This document shows, in pieces, positions 55,328 through 64,000 of a stretch of 64,000 nucleotides of DNA. A model generated the notes under the pieces. The model did no database searches. It had not been told where the DNA came from and saw only the letters and a program-made list of their open reading frames with translations. The translations under genes were made by a program, and so were the position numbers. This DNA is from Paraburkholderia phenazinium (lineage in GTDB: Bacteria > Pseudomonadota > Gammaproteobacteria > Burkholderiales > Burkholderiaceae). Each line of letters starts with the position of its first letter. Within the stretch, counting starts at the first letter, position 1. The DNA is taken from assembly GCF_900142845.1 (NCBI RefSeq), contig NZ_FSRU01000002.1, positions 2,542,001-2,606,000 on the forward strand, in the 5' to 3' direction.

Positions 55328-56107
55328 ATGACCCGAGACCCCCGCCTGACCCTCAACGCACGTCAACAGGAACTGCTCGAGTGGGTGCAACGCGACGGCT
55401 TCGTAACCGTGGACGACCTGGCTGCTCACTTCGACGTCACCCCACAAACGATCCGGCGCGACGTCAACTGGCTCGCCGACATGAACCTGCTGCGCCGCTA
55501 CCACGGCGGCGCCAGCCTGCCCACCAGCTCCGAAAACGTCTCGTACACCGCGCGGCAACGCATGTTCCATGACGAGAAGCGGCGCATCGCGACACTCGTG
55601 GCCACGCATATCCCCGATCAGGCGTCGCTGTTCATCAACCTGGGCACCACCACCGAAGAAGTGGCGCGCGCGCTGAACCGCCATCGCGGACTGCGCGTGA
55701 TCACCAACAACCTGAACGTCGCCAGCATGATGAGCGGCTATCCGGACTGCGAGGTGCTGGTGACGGGCGGCATCGTGCGGCCGTGGGACAAGGGCATCGT
55801 CGGTGAGCTGGCGATCGATTTCATCCGCCAGTTCAAGGTGGATTTCGCGATCATCGGCACTTCGAGCATCGAAACCGACGGCACGCTGCGCGACTTCGAC
55901 ACCCGCGAAGTGCGGGTCGCCGAGGCGATCATCGAGCACGCGCGCACGGTGTTCCTCGCCACGGACCATTCGAAGTTCGGCCGCCCGGCGCTGGTCCGCC
56001 AGGGCCATCTGAACCAGATCGACGCGCTTTTCACGGACGCCGCTCCACCCGCCGACATGACTGAAACGCTGGCGGCGGCCGGCACCCAGGTCTATGTCGC
56101 GGAGTGA
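55328..56107 (+). CDS. glpR: DeoR-family repressor GlpR
   Basis: 259 residues from ATG 55328. The winged helix RQQELLEWVQRDGFVTVDDLAAHF and VTPQTIRRDVNWLADMNLL is standard DeoR; the sugar-phosphate domain has LFINLGTTTEEVARALNRH, TNNLNVASMMSG and IIGTSSIETDGTLRDFDTRE. It represses glycerol genes and is released by glycerol-3-phosphate. Glycerol genes glpD, glpK and glpF lie 2 kb downstream, separated by three unrelated genes. A GlpR-like operator precedes glpD. Confidence 0.92.
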   Translation: MTRDPRLTLNARQQELLEWVQRDGFVTVDDLAAHFDVTPQTIRRDVNWLADMNLLRRYHGGASLPTSSENVSYTARQRMFHDEKRRIATLVATHIPDQASLFINLGTTTEEVARALNRHRGLRVITNNLNVASMMSGYPDCEVLVTGGIVRPWDKGIVGELAIDFIRQFKVDFAIIGTSSIETDGTLRDFDTREVRVAEAIIEHARTVFLATDHSKFGRPALVRQGHLNQIDALFTDAAPPADMTETLAAAGTQVYVAE

Positions 56108-56431
56108 GGGGCTGACCGAATCTGCCAGCCGGAAAACGCCATCGCAGCTTTGCTGCAGCGCACGCCAAACCTCGAGTGAAATCAAGGATTTGCCCGCCCG
56201 TCCAGACCGCCTCTGAAGGGCCGGATTGTCAAATGGAAAATTTTCGGGGGACGATTTGGGGTTCAGTGTGCGGTTGACTACACTCCAGTTCCCCGACGCC
56301 ATTTTTCACGGCGCGCCGGTTCGAATTGCTGTTGCTCCCACCTGATCCTGTCGCGGATCGCGCTGCGCCTGCCGCCCCGCTGGCCAGTCGCCCCCAGGGC
56401 CGTCCGCGCAAAGCCTGACATGGAGAGAACG
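56108..56431. other. Intergenic region after glpR
   Basis: 324 bp without a supportable gene. Mixed composition, with GC-poor spots near 56230-56310. I see no strong terminator or repeat. It should hold the promoter of the small gene that follows. Confidence 0.35.
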
Positions 56432-56629
56432 ATGCTGAGTCCGCATGAATTCGCCACGTTGTTGCTCGTCAAGGATGCTCCCAATCAGGTCGACATGGAT
56501 CGAGAGGAACTGGATGCGCTGTTCGAACGACAGCTCGTTCAACTCGAAAAGCTCGCCTCGGGCCTGAAACAGTGGCGCGTCACGGACATCGGCGATACGG
56601 CAATCCGGGCGATCAAGCGTCTTTCCTAG
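56432..56629 (+). CDS. Small conserved-looking protein of unknown function
   Basis: 65 residues from ATG 56432, which has GGAGAG just upstream (an ATG at 56420 overlaps that site). LSPHEFATLLLVKDAPNQVD and ELDALFERQLVQLEKL suggest a helical cytoplasmic protein; no Cys, signal or membrane helix. I do not recognise a family. It sits between glpR and a TetR gene. Confidence 0.68.
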   Translation: MLSPHEFATLLLVKDAPNQVDMDREELDALFERQLVQLEKLASGLKQWRVTDIGDTAIRAIKRLS

Positions 56630-56825
56630 TGCGTCGGCGTGCCGAGGCGCACAACGCCAGCCAGGCGATCGGTCCGCGCTCCGTCTGCGTGGACCGGGCG
56701 CGCGCCCATGCGCTAACGCGCGTCACGCCCATCCAATCATTCTCCGATCCGATTCCCGCTCTGTTTTGTTGTGCCCGCTTGATTTACGCAGTAAATTGAC
56801 GCGATGGACCGATGCGTCATCCGGC

Positions 56826-57476
56826 ATGCCCAAGACACTCTCCGACGAAGACATTCACCAGTTCCGCGAAGCCATGCGCCGCATTGCCGAGAACGCGTTC
56901 GCCACGCGCGGCGCGCAGGGCGTCACGATGCGCGAGCTGGCCAGGGAACTGGGCTGCAGCGCCATGACGCCCTACCGGTATTTTCGCGACAAGGACGAGA
57001 TCCTTGCGATGGTGCGGGCCGCGGCGTTCACCCGCTTTGCGCAGCGCCTGGAAGCGGCCGTGCTCGCGGCTGACCCCGCCAACAGGGGGACGGTGCTGAG
57101 CGACGCCTACGTTCTGTTCGCCCTGGATGAACCGCACGCGTACCGTCTGATGTTCGATGTGGCCCAGCCGGACGATGCCGCCCACCCGGAACTCGCCGCC
57201 GCCTCGCAACGCGCATGGCGCCTGCTGGGCGCGCATTTCGAACCGCTCGTGGCGGCTGGGCGCCTTGAAGGGGATCCGCGGCTGATTGCTTACGCCTACT
57301 GGGCAAGCCTGCATGGCTTTGCGATGTTGGCGCTCGCTAACCAGTTGCCGCCGCCCGAAGGGCAGCAGGGCGCGCCGGAAAGTGACGCGCATCCGGGGCC
57401 GAGCCGCGAAGCCGTGCTCGCGCAGCTGCGAAAGATGCTATGGCGGGGCGCGCTGGCTCAGCCGGCGTCGAAGTAA
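56826..57476 (+). CDS. TetR-family transcriptional regulator
   Basis: 216 residues from ATG 56826. The N-terminal DNA-binding domain is complete: AENAFATRGAQGVTMRELAREL and CSAMTPYRYFRDKDEILAMV. The ligand domain is helical with an extended C terminus (WASLHGFAMLALANQ). It is within the glycerol region but shows no obvious link to it; its target may be the divergent or neighbouring small genes, or itself. Confidence 0.88.
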   Translation: MPKTLSDEDIHQFREAMRRIAENAFATRGAQGVTMRELARELGCSAMTPYRYFRDKDEILAMVRAAAFTRFAQRLEAAVLAADPANRGTVLSDAYVLFALDEPHAYRLMFDVAQPDDAAHPELAAASQRAWRLLGAHFEPLVAAGRLEGDPRLIAYAYWASLHGFAMLALANQLPPPEGQQGAPESDAHPGPSREAVLAQLRKMLWRGALAQPASK

Positions 57477-57532
57477 CCGCTCACCTGTCCAGCGCTCCCG
57501 GCTCACCACCCGCGTGCCGTACCGCTAGTCGC

Positions 57533-57907
57533 TCAACCACTGCGCAAGGTCGGATCGACCGCCGCCCGCCAGCTCAGCGCCCTCGCCCGCTGATCCAGGA
57601 AATACGCCGCCCATTGATTACGCGCCTGCGGATCGCTGCTCGCGCCGAGCGTCGAGTAGTGCTGCGCGATCGAAGTCTGGAAGGCGCAGTAATCCGCCGT
57701 CGATACCTTGCCGCGCCGGTTGGCGATATACGCATCGTAGAAGGTCGTGTAGACCGACTGCGCGTCGTTGCCGTAGTCCACCGGCGCCGCGCTGCACATC
57801 TGCTGCAACGCGGCGAACGAGGGCGCGCCCAGACTGCCGTTGAGGCTCGGTGTGCTAACGCATCCCACCAGCAGCGCCGTCACGCCAGTTACCCAAAGTC
57901 CCCGCAT
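57533..57907 (-). CDS. Small lipoprotein of unknown function
   Basis: 124 residues. The signal peptide ends in LLVGC with cysteine at about residue 16. The mature part has two or three more Cys (LQQMCSAAP, ADYCAFQ) and a repeated Tyr/Ala pattern (YTTFYDAYIANRRGK). Predicted helical and anchored in a membrane leaflet. No family recognised. It is convergent with the TetR gene and divergent from glpD. Confidence 0.72.
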   Translation of the reverse strand: MRGLWVTGVTALLVGCVSTPSLNGSLGAPSFAALQQMCSAAPVDYGNDAQSVYTTFYDAYIANRRGKVSTADYCAFQTSIAQHYSTLGASSDPQARNQWAAYFLDQRARALSWRAAVDPTLRSG

Positions 57908-58020
57908 ATTTCACCTCGACATGGCTATTGCCATGAGTATCGTCGGTGGCAGACCGTTGCGCCACACCCTCGGACTAATGTTCATACAACTCGAACTTTA
58001 CTTTTTCGATTTTGTTCATT

Positions 58021-58040
58021 AAAGTTCGAAAACGAACACT
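58021..58040. promoter_or_regulatory. GlpR-like operator before glpD
   Basis: AAAGTTCGAAAACGAACACT closely fits the enterobacterial GlpR consensus (ATGTTCG-N4-CGAACAT) with both GTTCG and CGAAC arms intact. It ends 24 bp before the glpD start, a repressing position. Confidence 0.75.
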
Positions 58041-58064
58041 ATCGGTTCGATAGGTTTTCTTTAC

Positions 58065-59645
58065 ATGACGCAGAGGACACAGCAGGTGACGCAAGGCTCT
58101 AGATACGATTTGCTCGTCGTGGGCGGCGGGATCAACGGCGCCGGCATCGCTCGCGACGCCGCGGGGCGCGGCCTGTCCGTGTTGCTCTGCGAACAGGACG
58201 ATCTGGCGGCACATACGTCGTCGGCCAGCACGAAACTGATCCACGGCGGACTGCGTTATCTCGAGTACCGCGAATTCGGGCTGGTGCGCAAAGCGCTGCA
58301 GGAACGCGAAACGCTGCTGCGCGCGGCGCCGCACATCATGTGGCCGCTGCGTTTCGTGATGCCCCACATGCCGAACCTGCGGCCCGCCTGGATGATCCGC
58401 GCCGGCCTGTTCCTCTACGATCACCTCGCCCGTCGCGAACTGCTGCCGCCTTCGCGCGGCATCGACATGCGCCGCCATCCGGCCGGCGCGCCGCTGGTCG
58501 AATCGATCCGGCGCGGCTTCGTGTATTCGGATGGCTGGGTCAACGACGCGCGGCTCGTCGTGCTGAATGCGCTCGACGCCGAAGAACACGGCGCGACGGT
58601 GCTGACGCGCACCAAGCTCGTCAACGCCGTGCGAGCCGGCGGCGAATGGCATGCGCAACTGCGCCGTGCCGACGGCACCCAGCTCGACGTGCGCGCCGGC
58701 GCGATTGCGAACGCCGCCGGCCCGTGGGTGGGCGAACTGCTGCATGGCGCGCTGGGCCGCGACGCGAACCATAGCGTGCGCCTCGTCAAGGGCAGCCATA
58801 TCGTCACGAAGCGCCTGTTCGAACACGATCACGCCTATATCTTCCAGAATCCGGACAAGCGGATCATCTTCGCGATCCCTTACGAGCACGACTACACGCT
58901 GATCGGCACCACGGACATCGAATACCGCGGCGACCCTGCGCAGGTTGCGATCACTGCTGACGAAACGCAGTACCTGTGCGATTCGATCAACCGCTATTTC
59001 AAGCAGCAGATCACGCCGGCCGACGTGCGCTGGACCTACTCGGGCGTGCGTCCGCTGCTCGAGGAAGAAGGGGCGGACAACCCGTCGGCCGTCACGCGCG
59101 ACTACCGCCTCGAACTCGACGCGCCCGCCAGCGAAGCGCCGCTGCTGTCGGTGTTCGGCGGCAAGATCACAACCTTTCGCAAGCTTGCCGAAGAAGCCGT
59201 CGACGAACTCGGCCGCGCCCTGCACAACCCGGCTCCGGCCTGGACCGCCGGTGCGCCGCTGCCCGGCGGCGATATCGCGCAAGCGAATTTCGAACGCTTC
59301 CTCGCGCAGTTCAAGCAGCAATACCCGTGGCTGCCCGCCGATCTCGCGCACCGCTATGCGCGCGCGTACGGCACACGCGCCAAAAGCGTGATCGGCCAGG
59401 CGCACTCGCTTGCCGAACTCGGCCGCGCCTTCGCGCCAGGACTTTACGAGGCCGAACTGCGCTATCTGCGCGACACCGAATGGGCCCGCAGCGCGCAAGA
59501 CGTGTTGTGGCGCCGCTCGAAGCTCGGCCTGCACGTCGAGCCCGGCACGCTGGCGAGCGTCACGCAGGGCATCGACGACTGGTTCGCCAGTTCGCCCGTC
59601 GAACGCAAACCGCTCAGGCAAACCACGGCGAGCCAGCACGCTTAG
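58065..59645 (+). CDS. glpD: Aerobic glycerol-3-phosphate dehydrogenase
   Basis: 526 residues. FAD-dependent oxidation of glycerol-3-phosphate to dihydroxyacetone phosphate at the inner membrane, with ubiquinone as acceptor. The FAD site is LLVVGGGINGAGIARDAAGRG; HTSSASTKLIHGGLRYLE, GLF-type LFLYDHLARREL and FGGKITTFRKLAEEAVDEL follow. Length is standard. The ribosome site is poor, but the operator upstream and glpK downstream support the start. Confidence 0.96.
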   Translation: MTQRTQQVTQGSRYDLLVVGGGINGAGIARDAAGRGLSVLLCEQDDLAAHTSSASTKLIHGGLRYLEYREFGLVRKALQERETLLRAAPHIMWPLRFVMPHMPNLRPAWMIRAGLFLYDHLARRELLPPSRGIDMRRHPAGAPLVESIRRGFVYSDGWVNDARLVVLNALDAEEHGATVLTRTKLVNAVRAGGEWHAQLRRADGTQLDVRAGAIANAAGPWVGELLHGALGRDANHSVRLVKGSHIVTKRLFEHDHAYIFQNPDKRIIFAIPYEHDYTLIGTTDIEYRGDPAQVAITADETQYLCDSINRYFKQQITPADVRWTYSGVRPLLEEEGADNPSAVTRDYRLELDAPASEAPLLSVFGGKITTFRKLAEEAVDELGRALHNPAPAWTAGAPLPGGDIAQANFERFLAQFKQQYPWLPADLAHRYARAYGTRAKSVIGQAHSLAELGRAFAPGLYEAELRYLRDTEWARSAQDVLWRRSKLGLHVEPGTLASVTQGIDDWFASSPVERKPLRQTTASQHA

Positions 59646-59910
59646 GTACACATAGGACATACACGTGGCACGGATGAGTATGTGCCATGCATAGGGACAC
59701 ATTAGAACCAGTCAGTACAACCAGGCACTAATCAGCCCATTGCGTCCAACGCAGACGCGATCGGCACACGGCACAGATAACACCGCATTCCGGCGCGCAA
59801 CCCGGCAACCGGAATGCACGAAGCCACGGCAGTTGCAGCATCTAAAAAACAACAAGCCGTTCCCGTTGCCGGATCGTCGATCCGGTGATTCATAACATGG
59901 AGAAGAGACA

Positions 59911-61410
<1,500 letters not shown>

Positions 61411-61520
61411 TCGTTCGTTCCGACACACGCCGAGGGGCGTGTCTCCATTGACACAGCATTGAGGCCATGAAGCCGCGTCCGAGGCGGCTTCCCTAACAAA
61501 TATATTTTGGAGAACAAATC

Positions 61521-62228
61521 ATGTCACCCTATATTGCCGAATTCATCGGCACAGCGATGCTCGTCCTGTTGGGCAACGGGGCCGTCGCCAACGTATTGCT
61601 CGCCCGCACCAAAGGCAAGGGTGCCGACCTGATCGTCATCGTGATGGGCTGGGCGATGGCGGTCTTCATCGCGGTCTTCATGACGGCGTCGTTCAGCGGC
61701 GCGCATCTGAATCCGGTCGTGACGATCAGCCTCGCGCTGGCCGGCAAGTTCGCGTGGAGCAAGGTGGGCGGCTATATCGCGGCGCAGATGCTCGGCGGCA
61801 TGGCGGGCGCGGGCCTCGTGTGGATGGCTTACCGTCAGCACTTCGAGAAGGAAACGGATGCCGACATCAAGCTCGGCGTGTTCTGCACGGCGCCGGCAAT
61901 TCGAAGCGCCCCGCATAACTTCCTGACCGAAATGATCTGCACTTTCGTGCTGATTCTCGGCGTGCTGTATCTCGCTTCGCCGCAAGTCGGGCTCGGTGCG
62001 CTGGATGCACTGCCGGTGGGCCTGCTGGTGCTCGGCATCGGCATTTCGCTCGGTGGCCCGACGGGCTATGCGATGAGCCCGGCACGCGATCTGTCGCCGC
62101 GTCTGATGCACGCGCTGCTGCCGATTCCCGGCAAGCGCGACAGCGACTGGCGCTATGCATGGGTGCCCGTGATGGGCCCGCTCGCCGGCGGTGCGGCTGC
62201 CGCATGGATCTACCTGCACGTCCATTGA
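61521..62228 (+). CDS. glpF: MIP-family channel (glycerol facilitator) with altered NPA motifs
   Basis: 235 residues, six helices and two half-helices. The first pore loop reads SGAHLNPVVTISLALAG (NPV instead of NPA) and the second GYAMSPARDLSPRL (SPA instead of NPA), while the Arg after it is kept. The rest (ALPVGLLVLGIGISLGGPTG, PIPGKRDSDWRYAW) is that of glycerol-type MIP channels. Between glpK and a phosphatase gene it should import glycerol, but the selectivity of the variant pore is uncertain. GGAG is eight bases from the ATG. Confidence 0.9.
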   Translation: MSPYIAEFIGTAMLVLLGNGAVANVLLARTKGKGADLIVIVMGWAMAVFIAVFMTASFSGAHLNPVVTISLALAGKFAWSKVGGYIAAQMLGGMAGAGLVWMAYRQHFEKETDADIKLGVFCTAPAIRSAPHNFLTEMICTFVLILGVLYLASPQVGLGALDALPVGLLVLGIGISLGGPTGYAMSPARDLSPRLMHALLPIPGKRDSDWRYAWVPVMGPLAGGAAAAWIYLHVH

Positions 62229-62346
62229 TGCTCATACCGGCCGGGAGCGAAACGGCCGCGCAGACGCCGACAAAGCACGTATCATGATGCTTTCAAGTTT
62301 GCGCACGGGCCTCGCGGCCTACGCGCCTCTCGCTCCCTGTTCCGGC

Positions 62347-63033
62347 ATGATCGATCATCTCATCTGTGACTGCGACGGCGTTCTCGTCGACAGCGAAGTT
62401 ATCGCTGACCACGTACTCCTCGAAACGCTCTCGGCCACCTTCCCCGGTCTCGACTTCACCGGCGCCGTGAAGACGGCGTTCGGTCAGCAGACTTCGCGCT
62501 TTCTCGAAGGTATCAAGACGTCGTTCGACATCGAACTGCCTGCCGATTTTCTCGAGACGGTCGAGCACAACGTCGAACTCGCGCTCAGTTCGAAACTCAC
62601 CGCGGTGGGCGGCGTGCGCGACGCGCTGCAGCGGGTGCCGTTGCCGGCGGCGGTCGTCTCGAATAGCCGTATGAAGCGCGTGCAAGCCTCGGTGCGGCGC
62701 GCCGGGCTGCAGCAGGTGTTCGGCGAACGTGTCTTCAGCGCCGAGCAGGTGGCGCGGCCTAAGCCCTACCCCGATGTCTATCTGTTCGCCGCGCAACAAC
62801 TGGGCGTGGAGCCGGCCAAATGTCTGGTGGTTGAAGACAGCGTCGCCGGTCTGAACGCCGCACGCGCGGCCGGCATGAAGACGATCGCGTTCGTCGGCGC
62901 GAGTCATATTCCGGAAGGCTATGCGGATGCGCTGCGCAAGATGGGCATGACCCGCATCATGGAGCATATGGACGAACTGCCGGCGCTCGTCGAAGCCGGC
63001 GTGCGCGGCGAGTTCGGGGAAGTGCAGTCTTAA
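62347..63033 (+). CDS. HAD-superfamily phosphatase (subfamily IA)
   Basis: 228 residues from ATG 62347. Motif I is ICDCDGVLVDSE with the nucleophile Asp, motif II the Ser in AAVVSNSRMK, motif III Lys in RPKPYPDVY, and motif IV LVVEDSVAGLNAA. The helical cap is type C1. In-frame ATGs at 62284 and 62287 would add about 20 residues unlike the family. Placed after glpF it may act on a sugar or polyol phosphate such as glycerol-3-phosphate, an inference from position. Confidence 0.86.
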   Translation: MIDHLICDCDGVLVDSEVIADHVLLETLSATFPGLDFTGAVKTAFGQQTSRFLEGIKTSFDIELPADFLETVEHNVELALSSKLTAVGGVRDALQRVPLPAAVVSNSRMKRVQASVRRAGLQQVFGERVFSAEQVARPKPYPDVYLFAAQQLGVEPAKCLVVEDSVAGLNAARAAGMKTIAFVGASHIPEGYADALRKMGMTRIMEHMDELPALVEAGVRGEFGEVQS

Positions 63034-63052
63034 AGTGCCGGCCCGGGTGGCA

Positions 63053-63110
63053 GTGTGAAGGGCAAAACCCACGCTCGCCGATCGTGCGCGGGCGTTGCCC
63101 TCCATCACAC
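63053..63110. terminator. Inverted repeat between convergent genes
   Basis: GTGTGAAGGGCAA (63053-63065) pairs with TTGCCCTCCATCACAC (63095-63110) with small bulges. It fills the gap between the convergent HAD and ribB genes and may serve as a two-way terminator, though there is no clean T-run. Confidence 0.4.
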
Positions 63111-63115
63111 CTCAA

Positions 63116-63835
63116 TCACGCTTCGTCCACGCAGCACTCGCGCGCCGCCGCCAGCGCGGCACGGAATTCCACCAGTTCGGCAATCGTCAGCATCGGCAGA
63201 TTGTGTTGCGCCGCGAAGCGCTCGACATCCGCGCCGCGCGTCATCGTGCCGTCTGCGTTCATCAATTCGCATAGCACGCCGGCAGGCCGGAGACCGGCGA
63301 GAATCGCCAGATCGACCGTGCCTTCCGTATGGCCGCGCCGCGCCAGCACACCGCCGGGCGACGCGCGCAGCGGGAACACGTGACCAGGACTGACGATATC
63401 GGTCGGCTTGGCGTTCTCGGCAATCGCGGCGCGAATCGTCGTCACGCGATCCGCTGCTGAGACGCCGGTCGTCACGCCTTCACGCGCTTCGATCGACACC
63501 GTGAACGCCGTACCGTGACGGCTCTCGTTGCGGGTGGCCATTGGCGGCAAATGCAGCGCGCGCACCTTGTCGTCGGGCAGGCACAGGCAGACGATGCCGC
63601 TGCACTCGCGGATCAGCAGCGCCATGGTCTCGTTGGTGAGCCGCTCGGCGGAGACGATCAGATCGGCTTCGTTCTCGCGGTCGTGGTCGTCCTGCAGGAC
63701 CACGGCGCGGCCATCGCGCATGGCTTGCAAGGCAGCGGCGATGCGCGGCGGAACCGGTTCGCTGGCGAGCTGTGGGAGATCGGCGAACGCATCGTCTGCA
63801 ATCGTCGAAGGGGCAGGAAAAGTAGTCAAGGACAT
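63116..63835 (-). CDS. ribB: 3,4-dihydroxy-2-butanone-4-phosphate synthase
   Basis: 239 residues; makes the four-carbon precursor of riboflavin from ribulose-5-phosphate. The active-site acidic loop is [16 protein letters not shown], then [28 protein letters not shown], and the C-terminal [14 protein letters not shown]. It lacks the RibA (GTP cyclohydrolase II) domain that many relatives have fused, so it is the stand-alone form. Its leader carries an FMN riboswitch, which fits stand-alone ribB genes in proteobacteria. Confidence 0.95.
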   Translation of the reverse strand: MSLTTFPAPSTIADDAFADLPQLASEPVPPRIAAALQAMRDGRAVVLQDDHDRENEADLIVSAERLTNETMALLIRECSGIVCLCLPDDKVRALHLPPMATRNESRHGTAFTVSIEAREGVTTGVSAADRVTTIRAAIAENAKPTDIVSPGHVFPLRASPGGVLARRGHTEGTVDLAILAGLRPAGVLCELMNADGTMTRGADVERFAAQHNLPMLTIAELVEFRAALAAARECCVDEA

Positions 63836-63836
63836 G

Positions 63837-63874
63837 TGAAACGCTCTCGCAAAAGTTGGGCGAAAAACGTTTCA
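63837..63874 (-). promoter_or_regulatory. Leader stem near the ribB ribosome site
   Basis: TGAAACG (63837-63843) pairs with CGTTTCA (63868-63874). The ribosome site GCGAGAG falls just inside this stem next to the ATG, so the stem could hide it in the FMN-bound state. Confidence 0.45.
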
Positions 63875-63978
63875 GGGCATTGCAAACAGGCAGCACTCGC
63901 CCCGGCGGACGTTCAACGGAACGCCCACGCTCCGCCCGGAAATGCGGGCAGCGCAACGGGGACCGACATGACTATCTG

Positions 63979-64000
63979 CACATCTTCTTCCATCCGGACT
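63979..64000 (-). ncRNA. FMN riboswitch (RFN element), 3' end only
   Basis: Read on the minus strand the window edge gives AGTCCGGATGGAAGAAGATG, the conserved 3' end of the RFN element. The rest lies beyond the right edge. It is about 145 bp upstream of ribB, the usual distance for this control of riboflavin genes. Confidence 0.85.

Noticed and set aside
57977..57998. A second GlpR operator upstream of glpD
   Set aside because: ATGTTC and CGAAC arms are present, but the distance between GTTC and GAAC is 9 instead of 6 bases, so it does not fit the consensus.

Overview
The window is high-GC, densely coded DNA from a Burkholderiales bacterium, most likely Burkholderia sensu lato (Paraburkholderia-like). 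This rests on gene order and gene content (pgk-pyk-fba-purC-purE-purK, sucCD-DUF2889, recX-recA, a PglL-type glycosyltransferase beside a type IV pilin, DUF2917 and DUF2158 proteins). It is an inference from synteny and protein sequence, not from a 16S gene. Most of the window reads as chromosomal core. No integrase, transposase, CRISPR array, rRNA or replication origin was seen.

Layout. 1-6.8 kb: a leftward block of lower glycolysis (pgk, pyk, fba) running into purine synthesis (purC, purE, purK; purK is cut by the window edge). 7-8.1 kb: azlCD branched-chain amino acid exporter. 8.4-13.7 kb: rightward ilvE, a zinc-ribbon protein, waaF, an NTF2-like protein, a YheT-like hydrolase, an unknown protein and moaC. 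13.7-22.4 kb: leftward pglL, pilin, terC, sucC-sucD, a DUF2889 gene, recX and recA (with a LexA box). 22.7-26.9 kb: a two-component pair and an MHS transporter. 27.0 kb: a tRNA with CAT anticodon. 27.2-32.7 kb: an accessory-looking stretch with an AraC regulator, lipoproteins, secreted and membrane proteins of unknown role, and a DUF2917 gene. 33-37.3 kb: a hydrolase, a soluble histidine kinase and four divergent single-domain response regulators.

37.4-43.0 kb: MarR with a DHA2 drug pump, then GntR with D-galactonate dehydratase and an MFS importer, each divergent pair carrying a palindrome between its genes. 43-50 kb: two small proteins, copD with a copC remnant, two c-type cytochromes, a hemolysin III-like protein and rhlE. 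50-55 kb: an FMN split-barrel protein, a diiron protein, an MHS transporter and a gamma-glutamyltransferase. 55.3-63.0 kb: the glycerol regulon (glpR, glpD, glpK, glpF, a HAD phosphatase) with a GlpR-like operator before glpD. 63.1-64.0 kb: ribB with the 3' end of an FMN riboswitch at the window edge.

The least ordinary items are: a pilin predicted with a 45-residue leader just behind a terminator; a GlpF whose two NPA motifs read NPV and SPA; the kinase facing four lone receivers; a fourfold repeat array before terC; the copC remnant; a heptamer tandem repeat over the recX stop codon; and the secreted-protein cluster behind an AraC regulator. I found no single locus that I can confidently call an undescribed system.
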